DNA from: Bacteroidales bacterium
GTDB lineage: Bacteria > Bacteroidota > Bacteroidia > Bacteroidales > Bacteroidaceae
Length of the DNA: 11,333 bases
Assembly (NCBI GenBank): GCA_004557285.1
Contig: SFEK01000060.1
Span: 1-11,333 of the forward strand
Direction: 5' to 3'
In this document: one piece after another, positions 1 through 6,802 of the stretch
Position numbering within the stretch: the first letter of the stretch is position 1
Layout: each line of letters opens with the position of its first letter
Made by a program: the position numbers and the translations under genes
Notes under the pieces: model-generated
Told to the model about the DNA's origin: nothing
The model's database searches: none
What the model saw: only the letters and a program-made list of their open reading frames with translations

Positions 1-247
1 AAAGCGTTAGTCCGTGGCCAAGAGAGCCGGAGGATACCTCCATGCCGGGGTTCTGGTTCTTGCAGGGATGCATGCCGTAGCGGCTGCCCCACGCGCCGTA
101 GGTTTCAAAAATCTCATCAATACTGCCATAGCCCGCCATAGCCATGGCAATATACAGGCATCCTGCGCCGTGCCCCTTGGAAAGGACAAATCTGTCTCTC
201 TCGGGCCACTTGCCCGGGTAATCCAGATTTTTCTTCATCTTGTACAT
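1..247 (-). CDS. Transketolase N-terminal-subunit-like protein (partial, runs off left edge)
   Basis: Reading leftward from an ATG at 247, 82 codons are open to the window edge. The peptide contains WPERDRFVLSKGHGAG and later MEVSSGSLGHGL. These match the thiamine-diphosphate domain of transketolase N-terminal subunits, where the family shows DRFVLSKGHAAPALY and GVEVSTGSLGQGL. The SKGH histidine (residue 26) is present; the GDG cofactor motif would lie beyond the edge. Known family role: two-carbon transfer between sugar phosphates, usually with a separate C-terminal subunit. Oddity: the family normally has about 45-60 residues before this point, including a conserved SGHPGG-type segment. Here an in-frame TGA lies a short way upstream of the ATG, and no other frame upstream resembles the missing part. 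The fragment is GC-rich with many GGC, CCC and GCG codons, unlike its neighbours. It is either a 5'-truncated relic or a genuinely short variant. A second in-frame ATG lies at 238. Confidence 0.8.
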   Translation of the reverse strand, partial: MYKMKKNLDYPGKWPERDRFVLSKGHGAGCLYIAMAMAGYGSIDEIFETYGAWGSRYGMHPCKNQNPGMEVSSGSLGHGLTL

Positions 248-308
248 ATTATATAATGTTGTGTTTCCGATTGTGTGCTTTCAGTAATGATGTTCTGTTA
301 TGACGATG

Positions 309-316
309 CAAAGGTA
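309..316 (-). promoter_or_regulatory. Bacteroidota-type -7 box for the transketolase-like gene
   Basis: On the minus strand the sequence is TACCTTTG, a match to the TAnnTTTG -7 consensus. It lies about 60 bases upstream of the ATG at 247. No good TTTG -33 box is seen at 19-21 bases further upstream, only a T-run, so the promoter may be weak or degenerate. Confidence 0.45.
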
Positions 317-356
317 ACGCAAAAAGAGGAAAAAAACTTAAAATGTATTGAGTTTC

Positions 357-387
357 TTTGCAGATTGAAATAGAATGATTAACTTTG
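357..387 (+). promoter_or_regulatory. Bacteroidota promoter of the OmpA-lipoprotein gene
   Basis: TTTG at 357-360 is followed by exactly 19 bases and then TAACTTTG at 380-387. This is a full match to the -33/-7 promoter form of Bacteroidota primary sigma factor. Transcription would start near 393-395, giving a leader of about 45 bases before the ATG at 440. It probably also serves mtgA and perhaps the helicase gene. Confidence 0.8.
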
Positions 388-439
388 CGCCGAAATTGCA
401 TTTATAAAATAAATTAATCATTAAACAAAGAAACCTATT

Positions 440-1120
440 ATGAAAAAACTGAAGTTAGTTACTTTCGGTATGTGTTTAGCTATGATTATGAATAGCTGTA
501 GTACAAACACAGGTAATGGTGCCCTCATCGGTACAGCCGGTGGTGCCGTTCTCGGTGGTATCATTGGCAAGATTGCCGGCAATACAGGTGTAGGCGCTGC
601 TGTTGGTGCTGCTGTTGGTGCAGGAACTGGTGCTCTCATTGGCAAGCACATGGACAAGGTAAAGGCTGAGGCTCAGGCCAAACTCGATAACGCCAAGGTA
701 GAAGAAGTGACAGATGCCAATGGCTTGAAGGCCGTCAAGGTGACATTTGACTCTGGTATCCTCTTTGCACTGAACAAGGCTGACCTCAACGCCAATTCAA
801 AGAAAGAACTTTCTGAATTTGCCCAGGTGTTGAAGAGCAATTCTTCTTGTTCTGTTGACATTCAGGGTTATACCGACTCTACCGGTAACGACAACATCAA
901 CCTGCCCTTGAGCCAGAAGCGTGCAGAGTCTGTATCTAGTTATCTCAAGTCGTGTGGTGTAAGTTCCAGTCAGCTGGTCAAAGTTCAGGGCTTTGGTTCA
1001 GCCAACCCCGTGGCCGACAACTCTACCAAGGCAGGTCAGGCACAAAACCGCCGTGTTGAGGTTTATCTCTATGCAAGTCAGGAGATGATCAATGCAGCTA
1101 ACAATGGTACATTGAACTAA
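440..1120 (+). CDS. OmpA-family lipoprotein with glycine zipper (YiaD-like)
   Basis: This 226-residue protein is probably a lipidated envelope protein that anchors the outer membrane to peptidoglycan. Residues 1-20 form a short basic and hydrophobic signal ending MIMNSC, with Cys20 as the likely lipidation site. The residues after Cys20 are not acidic, so surface export is not expected (inference). Residues 27-68 are a glycine zipper with repeated GxxxG and VGAA units, probably membrane-associated. Residues 100-212 are an OmpA C-terminal domain: YTDSTG (Asp146), the motif N154-x2-LS-x2-RA-x2-V165-x3-L, and NRRVEV (Arg204/Arg205). Asp146 and an arginine of NRR would bind diaminopimelate, by family knowledge. 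The start follows an A-rich stretch downstream of a strong promoter. mtgA follows after 19 bases, so the two probably share a transcript. Confidence 0.93.
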   Translation: MKKLKLVTFGMCLAMIMNSCSTNTGNGALIGTAGGAVLGGIIGKIAGNTGVGAAVGAAVGAGTGALIGKHMDKVKAEAQAKLDNAKVEEVTDANGLKAVKVTFDSGILFALNKADLNANSKKELSEFAQVLKSNSSCSVDIQGYTDSTGNDNINLPLSQKRAESVSSYLKSCGVSSSQLVKVQGFGSANPVADNSTKAGQAQNRRVEVYLYASQEMINAANNGTLN

Positions 1121-1139
1121 TCGGCGCAAGAGGCTGAAA

Positions 1140-1883
1140 ATGACCAAGATTAATTTTATCGGTAAAATATTCAAGTGGATGGTGGTAGCCTTTTTGGGCT
1201 CCACCATTCTTGCTGTTGTGCTATTGAGGTTTGTACCCGTATGGTTCACGCCATTGATGTTTATCCGATGTGCCGAACAGCTGGAAAAGGGTGAAACGCT
1301 GCGCATGGAACACCATTGGGTGTCCATGGACAAAATATCTCCACATGCTCCTGTGGCGGTGATGGCCAGCGAAGACCAGCGTTTTTTGCTGCACCACGGT
1401 TTTGACTATGAAGCCATAGAGAAAGCCGCCATCAGCAACATGAAGGGAAAGCGTAAGCGTGGAGGAAGCACCATATCGCAGCAAACCGCCAAGAACGTGT
1501 TTCTATGGCAGGGGCGTTCGTGGTTGAGAAAAGGGCTTGAAGCCTATTTCACCGTCCTTATAGAAATGATGTGGAGCAAACAGCGTATCATGGAGGTGTA
1601 TCTCAACTCCATTGAAATGGGGCCGGGTATCTATGGCATTGAAGCTGTGGCCAGAGCGCATTTCGGGAAACATGCCGACGAACTGTTCAGAAACGAGTGT
1701 GCCCTGATTGCCGCCACACTGCCCAATCCGCTGAAATTCAGTTCGGCATCGCCTAGTCCTTATATGAAGAAAAGACAAAGACAGATAGAGCAGCAGATGA
1801 AATTTATCCCCTCGTTTCCTCGTGAAGGGGAGGACATCGACCCTAACACAACAGCTGGTGGGGTGTATCGTAACAAAAGATAA
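1140..1883 (+). CDS. mtgA: Monofunctional biosynthetic peptidoglycan transglycosylase (GT51)
   Basis: This 247-residue inner-membrane enzyme polymerises lipid II into glycan strands. One N-terminal membrane segment (about residues 10-35) is followed by a single GT51 domain. Family motifs appear in order: ASEDQRFLLHHGFD (Glu78 as likely catalytic base), KRGGSTISQQTAKNVFL (residues 106-122), and SKQRIMEVYLNSIEMGPGIY (146-165), where Glu152 is probably the second active-site acid. EAVARAHFGK and ALIAATLPNP follow. There is no transpeptidase domain, which separates it from class A PBPs, and the length suits MtgA. It follows the OmpA lipoprotein by 19 bases and has no promoter of its own, so the two envelope genes are probably co-transcribed. 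The helicase gene begins 45 bases after its stop. Confidence 0.95.
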   Translation: MTKINFIGKIFKWMVVAFLGSTILAVVLLRFVPVWFTPLMFIRCAEQLEKGETLRMEHHWVSMDKISPHAPVAVMASEDQRFLLHHGFDYEAIEKAAISNMKGKRKRGGSTISQQTAKNVFLWQGRSWLRKGLEAYFTVLIEMMWSKQRIMEVYLNSIEMGPGIYGIEAVARAHFGKHADELFRNECALIAATLPNPLKFSSASPSPYMKKRQRQIEQQMKFIPSFPREGEDIDPNTTAGGVYRNKR

Positions 1884-1928
1884 GGCAATTGACTTTGACC
1901 ATTTTGACATCCATAACTCCTACAAAGA

Positions 1929-4334
1929 ATGGCAGATTTTCTTGAACAACTGAACGACAGTCAGCGTGCCGCCGTGGAATACTGCGACGGGCCTGCATTG
2001 GTGATAGCCGGAGCAGGGTCGGGCAAGACACGTGTGCTGACCTACAAGATTGCTTACCTGCTCGACCGGGGCATGAATCCATGGAACGTGCTGGCGCTGA
2101 CCTTTACCAACAAGGCTGCTACCGAAATGAAAAACCGCATCGCGGCCTTGGTGGGCGAGGAGAAGGCAGGAAGACTTAACATGGGAACATTTCACAGCGT
2201 GTTCTCACGCATATTGAGGGTTGAGGCACAGCTGTTGGGCTATGAGAACAATTTCACTATCTATGACGAAAGTGATTCAAGAAGTCTGCTCAAGACACTT
2301 GTCAAGGAGATGTCGCTCGACGACAAACTCTACAAACCCTCTACCGTTCATGCCCGCATCAGCAGGGCGAAAAACCATCTGGTGCTGCCCGGTGACTATT
2401 GCATGAACAAATCGCTCATGGAACGTGATGCACAACAACGTATGCCTCGAATGGCCGCATTGTATGCCGCATACTGTAGCCGCCTGAAGATGGCCAACGC
2501 CATGGATTTTGACGACCTGCTGACCAACACTTATCGTTTGCTGACAGAGCATGAGGACATCCGACAGAAATATGCCGCCAGATACCAGTACATTCTTGTG
2601 GATGAGTATCAGGATACCAATGCCGTGCAGCAGAAGATTGTCTGGCTGTTGTGCAAAGACCACCTGCGTGTGTGTGCCGTGGGCGACGATGCCCAGAGTA
2701 TTTACGCCTTTCGAGGTGCCAACATCGACAATATCCTCGATTTCAGGGAGATATTCACAGGAACACAACTCTTCAAACTGGAACAGAATTACCGCAGTAC
2801 GCAGCGCATAGTGCAGGCCGCCAACAGCGTAATCCGGCACAATGAAAGACAGATACCCAAAGATGTGTACAGCAAAAACGATCAGGGCGACCCTATCGTG
2901 CTCAAACCAGCCTATAGCGACCGTGAAGAAGCCATCATCGTGTGCAACGAGATCAAGCGCATCAGAAATGCTGAACATTGTGAATATGCCGATTTTGCCG
3001 TGCTCTACCGTACCAACTCCCAGAGTCGAAGCTTTGAAGAAGCCATGCTCAAGGTGAACATCCCTTACCGCATTTATGGCGGACTGGGATTTTACCAGCG
3101 CAAGGAGGTGAAAGACATTCTGGCCTACTTCCGCTTGGTGGCCAATCTGCATGATGAGGAAGCCTTCAAGCGTATTGTCAATTATCCCAAAAGAGGTATT
3201 GGAGATACCACTGTGGCCAAAGTGTTGGGCGTGGCGTCGGTGTCAGGAGTGAGCCTTTGGGAAACCCTCAACCAGCCAGAGCGTTACGGATTGATGCTGA
3301 GCAAGTCCACATTGACCAAACTGCAGAACTTCAAGATGCTTATCGAGGGCTTTGCCGAGCGTTTTTATATAGACGATGCCTACACCCTTGCCATGAGAAT
3401 TGTGAAAGAAAGTGGAATGGCTGCCGAGATATATGCCGACAGGACACCTGAAAATCTTGCCCGGCAGGAGAATGTGGAGGAGCTTTTGGGTAGTATTCAA
3501 GAGTTTGTTGAAGGGCGGAAGGAAGAAGGACGGCAGGGGGAGGCAGGACTGGCCGACTTTCTGCAAGAGGTGTCGCTGCAGACCACGCTCGACAGCGAGG
3601 GCAACGATGAAGACAGCAGGGTGTCGCTCATGACGGTGCATAGTGCCAAGGGACTGGAGTTTGGCACCGTGTTTATCGTCGGACTGGAGGAGAACATCTT
3701 TCCAAGTTTGCTCTCAATGGGCAGTCGCAGAGAACTTGAAGAAGAGCGCAGACTGCTCTATGTGGCCATGACAAGAGCCGAAAGGCATTGTATCATCACC
3801 TATGCACAAAGCCGATACCGCTATGGCCGGATGGAAACTCAAGAACCCAGCAGGTTTATCAGAGACATTGCTCCCGAACTGCTTCGCATAGACCAGGCAA
3901 GGGATATATATATGAAAGGTATGGGAACACGCTCAGGCCATCCTTTTGAGAGCAACAGAAATTATTCTTCTTTCCAAAACAGTCGTCCTGTAGCTACCCA
4001 GTTCAAGGCCGACCCTATGCCTCGGGAAGTTTTGCATCGTGAACAGCCAGCAGCCGACGATACCCTTTCTCCAAGGTTCAAACGCCTGTTGCAGTCGGCC
4101 AGAAGTGTCTCTAAGCCACACCAATCTTTGGAAGGCATTTCGTCATCAACATCCACAGCCAAGGCCGCTGTCCAGCTCAGCGAAAACTGTGTGATAGAAC
4201 ATGAACGCTTTGGGGTGGGCAAGGTGCTGCGTGTTGAAGGCAGTGGCGAAAACACCAAGGCCACCGTGCAGTTCAGCAATGTGGGTGTCAAGCAACTTTT
4301 GCTCAAATTTGCCCGTTTTAAGGTCATTGGTTGA
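1929..4334 (+). CDS. uvrD: UvrD/PcrA-type superfamily 1A ATP-dependent DNA helicase
   Basis: This 801-residue 3'-5' helicase acts in excision repair, mismatch repair and clearance of stalled forks, by family knowledge. Helicase motifs appear in order: Q-motif region LNDSQRAAV (8-16), Walker A GAGSGKT (28-34), motif Ia LALTFTNKAATEMKNR, GTFHS, Walker B DEYQDT (225-230), GDDAQSIYAFRGAN (252-265), motif IV LEQNYRST, motif V TVHSAKGLEF (near 568-577), and motif VI RRLLYVAMTRAER. The C-terminal 50 residues (VIEHERFGVGKVLRVEG and on) match the Tudor-like domain of PcrA/UvrD, which binds RNA polymerase in other bacteria. Between motif VI and that domain lies a long, low-conservation linker of about 110 residues. 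I cannot tell UvrD from PcrA naming by sequence alone. It may read through from the mtgA operon, as I see no convincing promoter in the 45-base gap. Confidence 0.95.
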   Translation: MADFLEQLNDSQRAAVEYCDGPALVIAGAGSGKTRVLTYKIAYLLDRGMNPWNVLALTFTNKAATEMKNRIAALVGEEKAGRLNMGTFHSVFSRILRVEAQLLGYENNFTIYDESDSRSLLKTLVKEMSLDDKLYKPSTVHARISRAKNHLVLPGDYCMNKSLMERDAQQRMPRMAALYAAYCSRLKMANAMDFDDLLTNTYRLLTEHEDIRQKYAARYQYILVDEYQDTNAVQQKIVWLLCKDHLRVCAVGDDAQSIYAFRGANIDNILDFREIFTGTQLFKLEQNYRSTQRIVQAANSVIRHNERQIPKDVYSKNDQGDPIVLKPAYSDREEAIIVCNEIKRIRNAEHCEYADFAVLYRTNSQSRSFEEAMLKVNIPYRIYGGLGFYQRKEVKDILAYFRLVANLHDEEAFKRIVNYPKRGIGDTTVAKVLGVASVSGVSLWETLNQPERYGLMLSKSTLTKLQNFKMLIEGFAERFYIDDAYTLAMRIVKESGMAAEIYADRTPENLARQENVEELLGSIQEFVEGRKEEGRQGEAGLADFLQEVSLQTTLDSEGNDEDSRVSLMTVHSAKGLEFGTVFIVGLEENIFPSLLSMGSRRELEEERRLLYVAMTRAERHCIITYAQSRYRYGRMETQEPSRFIRDIAPELLRIDQARDIYMKGMGTRSGHPFESNRNYSSFQNSRPVATQFKADPMPREVLHREQPAADDTLSPRFKRLLQSARSVSKPHQSLEGISSSTSTAKAAVQLSENCVIEHERFGVGKVLRVEGSGENTKATVQFSNVGVKQLLLKFARFKVIG

Positions 4335-4405
4335 GCGAAAATGCCAATAAATGAAGAAAAGAACAAGAAAAAAAGACATTTGTGTAAAAATTAATTGCGC
4401 AAAAC

Positions 4406-4436
4406 TTTGGCAATTGGTTAGAAAATAGTAACTTTG
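4406..4436 (+). promoter_or_regulatory. Bacteroidota promoter of infC-rpmI-rplT
   Basis: TTTG at 4406-4409, a 19-base spacer, then TAACTTTG at 4429-4436. The start of transcription would fall near 4442-4444, so the infC leader is only about 20 bases. An inverted repeat (AATTGC at 4393-4398, GCAATT at 4410-4415) brackets the -33 box and could be an operator. Confidence 0.8.
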
Positions 4437-4461
4437 CACCCGATTTTCATAAAACAGTTGA

Positions 4462-5151
4462 ATGAAGAACGACAAAAATAATCATTACCGCGTTAACGAA
4501 CAAATACGCGTGAGAGAAGTTCGCATAGTAGGTGATAGCGGATCGATGGTAGTTCCTACACGTCAGGCATTAGACATGGCGCGCGATCAGGGAGTGGATT
4601 TGGTGGAGATATCACCTAATGCACAGCCTCCGGTTTGTCGTCTCATTGACTACAGCAAGTTCCTCTACCAACAGAAGAAACGCGCTAAAGAACTTAAAGC
4701 GAAACAGGTAAAACAAGAGGTGAAGGAAATCAGATTCGGACCTCAGACCGACGAGCACGATTACAATTTCAAGCTCAAACATGCCAAGGAGTTCCTGGAA
4801 GAGGGCAACAAGGTGAGAGCTTTCGTGTTCTTCCGTGGACGCTCAATCCTTTTCAAAGAGCAGGGCGAAGTGCTGTTGTTGCGTTTTGCCAACGACCTTG
4901 AAGAATATGGCAAGGTGGAGCAGATGCCGGCACTCGAAGGCAAGAAGATGTTCCTGTATGTGAGCCCCAAGAAAGCAGGTGTTGCCAAGAAAAGCCAGCA
5001 GAAAATGGATCGTGAGCGCAGGGAGGCTGAGTCAACCAAAGTGAAGGAAGGCGATGCCGCTGATGTGGAAATGCCCGCAAACGGCGGTCTCTTTGCCAAT
5101 GCCAAGAACGGTGCAGATGCCTTGAAGAAACTCAGCGGCAAAGGCGAATAA
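4462..5151 (+). CDS. infC: Translation initiation factor IF-3
   Basis: IF-3 binds the 30S subunit, keeps it apart from 50S and checks start-codon pairing. The N-terminal domain spans about residues 8-78 (YRVNEQIRVREVRIVG, ALDMARDQGVDLVEISP, PPVCRLIDYSKFLYQQKKR). The C-terminal domain spans about 82-172 (VKEIRFGPQTDEHDYNFKLK, VRAFVFFRGRSILFKEQG). At 229 residues it is about 50 longer than the E. coli factor; the extra part is a charged, Ala/Lys-rich tail that looks unstructured. The start is a plain ATG, not the rare AUU through which E. coli IF-3 regulates itself, so that feedback is not expected here. It heads the classic infC-rpmI-rplT operon with its own promoter. The bases before ATG show no Shine-Dalgarno, which is normal for the phylum. 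Confidence 0.97.
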   Translation: MKNDKNNHYRVNEQIRVREVRIVGDSGSMVVPTRQALDMARDQGVDLVEISPNAQPPVCRLIDYSKFLYQQKKRAKELKAKQVKQEVKEIRFGPQTDEHDYNFKLKHAKEFLEEGNKVRAFVFFRGRSILFKEQGEVLLLRFANDLEEYGKVEQMPALEGKKMFLYVSPKKAGVAKKSQQKMDRERREAESTKVKEGDAADVEMPANGGLFANAKNGADALKKLSGKGE

Positions 5152-5177
5152 CCGTGACTGCGATGAAGAAAGATAAT

Positions 5178-5211
5178 ATGTGCGTAACGTCCTGGTATAT
5201 ACGTTGCCACA
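5178..5211 (+). promoter_or_regulatory. Hairpin leader between infC and rpmI
   Basis: In the 95-base gap after infC, bases 5179-5190 pair with 5201-5211. The stem has about 11 pairs with one bulged C (5183) and one G-U pair, closing a 10-base loop (5191-5200). No T-run follows, so it is not an intrinsic terminator. In other bacteria L20 represses this operon by binding an RNA structure before rpmI. A similar role here is inference from position and folding only. Confidence 0.4.
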
Positions 5212-5246
5212 GCTAATAAATAACAACTCATTAAATTATTAAAAAA

Positions 5247-5444
5247 ATGCCAAAATTAAAGACAAATTCCGGTGCCAAGAAAAGATTTGCTTTCACCGGT
5301 TCAGGTAAGGTTAAGAGACATCATGCTTACCACAGCCACATCTTGACAAAGAAAACCAAGAAACAAAAGCGTAATCTGGTACACCAGGCGCTGGTTGACA
5401 ATTCAAACATGAAGCAAGTGCGCGACTTGCTGCGTCTCCGTTAA
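5247..5444 (+). CDS. rpmI: 50S ribosomal protein L35
   Basis: This is a 65-residue, very basic protein of the large ribosomal subunit. It begins MPKLKTNSGAKKRFAFTGSG and contains KVKRHHAYHSHILTKKTKK, both typical of L35, and its length is the usual 64-66. The ATG at 5247 follows seven A residues, an A-rich initiation region common in Bacteroidota. It sits between infC (95-base gap with a hairpin) and rplT (40-base gap), the standard order, so all three are probably one transcription unit. Confidence 0.98.
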   Translation: MPKLKTNSGAKKRFAFTGSGKVKRHHAYHSHILTKKTKKQKRNLVHQALVDNSNMKQVRDLLRLR

Positions 5445-5484
5445 TTCAATAACCTGTTGTCAAAACTTCTAAAGAAACAAAATT

Positions 5485-5829
5485 ATGCCAAGATCAGTAA
5501 ATCACGTTGCTTCAAGAGCAAAGAGAAAGAAAATTTTAAAGCTTACCCGTGGCTACTTTGGAGCCAGGAAGAATGTTTGGACAGTAGCCAAGAACACATG
5601 GGAGAAGGGTCTTACCTACGCATATCGTGACCGTCGTAACAAGAAGCGTACTTTCCGTTCATTGTGGATTCAGCGTATCAACGCTGCTGCCCGTCTGGAG
5701 AACATGAGCTATTCAACACTCATGGGCGCTTTGCACAAGGCTGGTATCGAAATCAACCGTAAGGTGCTTGCTGACCTCGCTGTCAACAATCCTGAGGCGT
5801 TCAAGGCCATTGTTGAGAAAGTGAAATAA
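5485..5829 (+). CDS. rplT: 50S ribosomal protein L20
   Basis: This 114-residue basic protein binds 23S rRNA early in 50S assembly and, in several bacteria, represses its own operon. The N-terminal half (MPRSVNHVASRAKRKKILKL, then GYFGARKN) is the long basic arm that reaches into rRNA. The C-terminal half carries RRNKKRTFRSLWIQRINAA and YSTLMGALHKAGIEINRKVL, both family signatures. Length and start are standard. It is the last gene of the infC operon; a strong terminator begins 32 bases after the stop. Confidence 0.98.
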   Translation: MPRSVNHVASRAKRKKILKLTRGYFGARKNVWTVAKNTWEKGLTYAYRDRRNKKRTFRSLWIQRINAAARLENMSYSTLMGALHKAGIEINRKVLADLAVNNPEAFKAIVEKVK

Positions 5830-5861
5830 ATAAGGAACAATGTTATGTTCCGCATAACTAT

Positions 5862-5898
5862 AAAAGCCGCGATTGATGATCAATCGTGGCTTTTCTTT
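5862..5898 (+). terminator. Rho-independent terminator after rplT
   Basis: Bases 5862-5877 pair with 5879-5894. The 16-base arms match perfectly except for one G-U pair (5869/5887), around a centre at 5878; in RNA the innermost bases would open as a small loop. The end of the stem and following bases (TTTTCTTT, 5891-5898) give the U-rich tract. It should end the infC-rpmI-rplT transcript and insulate coaW. Confidence 0.88.
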
Positions 5899-5925
5899 GC
5901 AGTTAACTTTACAACCTGAACGATT

Positions 5926-6771
5926 ATGGCTATAGTAATAGGAATTGATGTAGGCATCAGTACCACCAAGATTGTGGGAATACGCAACGGCAAGGTGTTC
6001 TCGCCTATCAGAATCAAGGCCACCGACCCAGTGACATCGCTCTATGGTGCCTTTGGCAAGTATCTTTACGACAACAAGATCAAGCTGGAGGATGTGGAGC
6101 ATGTGATGCTTACGGGAGTGGGAAGTGCATACATCGAAAAGCCCATCTATGGATTGCCCACCGACAAGGTGGAAGAATTTATCGCCAATGGTCTTGGTGC
6201 CCGCTATGAGTCGGGTCGCGACCGAATCATTGTGGTAAGCATGGGTACAGGTACATCGTTGGTAAAGTGTGATGGCGACGACATCTCGCACATTGGCGGT
6301 ATCGGTATTGGTGGCGGCACCTTGCAAGGACTTGCCCGCCTGCTGCTCAAGACCGATGATATCAAACAGTTGTTGGATATGGCGCGCAAGGGCAATGTGG
6401 GCAACATTAACCTGCTTATCGGCGACATCAGTGCTCATCCGTTGCCGGGGCTGCCCATGGACGCAGTGGCTTCACTCTTTGGCAATGCCAGGGCCGACGC
6501 TTCAAGAGAAGACATCGCATTGGGATTGATATGGACCGTGTTGCAGTCAGCCGGACAAGCAGCTGTGCTTGCTTCATTGGGCAGCAACATCCGCGAATAT
6601 GTGATGATAGGCAATCTCACCCTTTTGCCGCAATGCAAACAGGTGTTTCCTGCCATTGAGCGGTTGTTTGGTGTCAAGTTCATCATCTCAGAATATTCAG
6701 AGTATTGCACGGCCATTGGTGCCGCATTGTGTTATTTCAACAATAAATACAACTCGGCACCATTGGTGTGA
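5926..6771 (+). CDS. coaW: Type II pantothenate kinase
   Basis: This 281-residue kinase phosphorylates pantothenate, the first committed step of coenzyme A synthesis. It belongs to the eukaryote-like type II (fumble) family of the actin/hexokinase fold. The phosphate-1 loop GIDVGISTTK is at residues 6-15. The MGTGTS motif (106-111) and IGGIGIGGGTLQGL (123-136) are the acyl-CoA and nucleotide-binding glycine segments of the family. Glu84 in DKVEEFIANGLGARY aligns by eye with the catalytic glutamate of this family. The C-terminal YCTAIGAAL is also typical. It begins 32 bases after the rplT terminator stem. A -7-like TAACTTTA (5904-5911) lies close upstream but has no clear -33 partner, so the promoter is uncertain. 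Short upstream A/T-rich bases and alignment of GIDVG near the start support this ATG. Confidence 0.92.
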   Translation: MAIVIGIDVGISTTKIVGIRNGKVFSPIRIKATDPVTSLYGAFGKYLYDNKIKLEDVEHVMLTGVGSAYIEKPIYGLPTDKVEEFIANGLGARYESGRDRIIVVSMGTGTSLVKCDGDDISHIGGIGIGGGTLQGLARLLLKTDDIKQLLDMARKGNVGNINLLIGDISAHPLPGLPMDAVASLFGNARADASREDIALGLIWTVLQSAGQAAVLASLGSNIREYVMIGNLTLLPQCKQVFPAIERLFGVKFIISEYSEYCTAIGAALCYFNNKYNSAPLV

Positions 6772-6786
6772 GCATAGGCGTATGCT
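6771..6786 (+). terminator. Small hairpin in the coaW/tex convergent gap (weak terminator candidate)
   Basis: AGCATA (6771-6776) and TATGCT (6781-6786) pair around a GGCG loop, starting on the last base of the coaW stop codon. The gap between the two convergent stop codons is only 31 bases. No T-run follows on either strand, so efficient intrinsic termination is doubtful. Transcripts from coaW and tex may overlap. Confidence 0.25.
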
Positions 6787-6802
6787 GACCGTCTGCACCC
6801 AC

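Noticed and set aside
14..256. 80-codon plus-strand frame at the left edge
   Set aside because: The minus strand here encodes clear transketolase motifs; the plus frame is its shadow.
421..657. Proline/alanine-rich minus-strand frame
   Set aside because: It is the complement of the glycine-zipper codons of the OmpA lipoprotein and runs into its promoter region.
1884..1928. TGACTTTG as a possible -7 box before the helicase gene
   Set aside because: It misses the key A of TAnnTTTG and has no TTTG at the right distance, so it was not called as a promoter.
2277..3152. 291-codon open frame on the minus strand
   Set aside because: It lies wholly antisense to the helicase gene, whose motifs are unbroken there; the translation resembles no family I know and is a codon-bias shadow.
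5713..6438. 241-codon open frame on the minus strand across rplT, the terminator and coaW
   Set aside because: It would run through a strong terminator and be antisense to two well-supported genes; no domain is recognisable.
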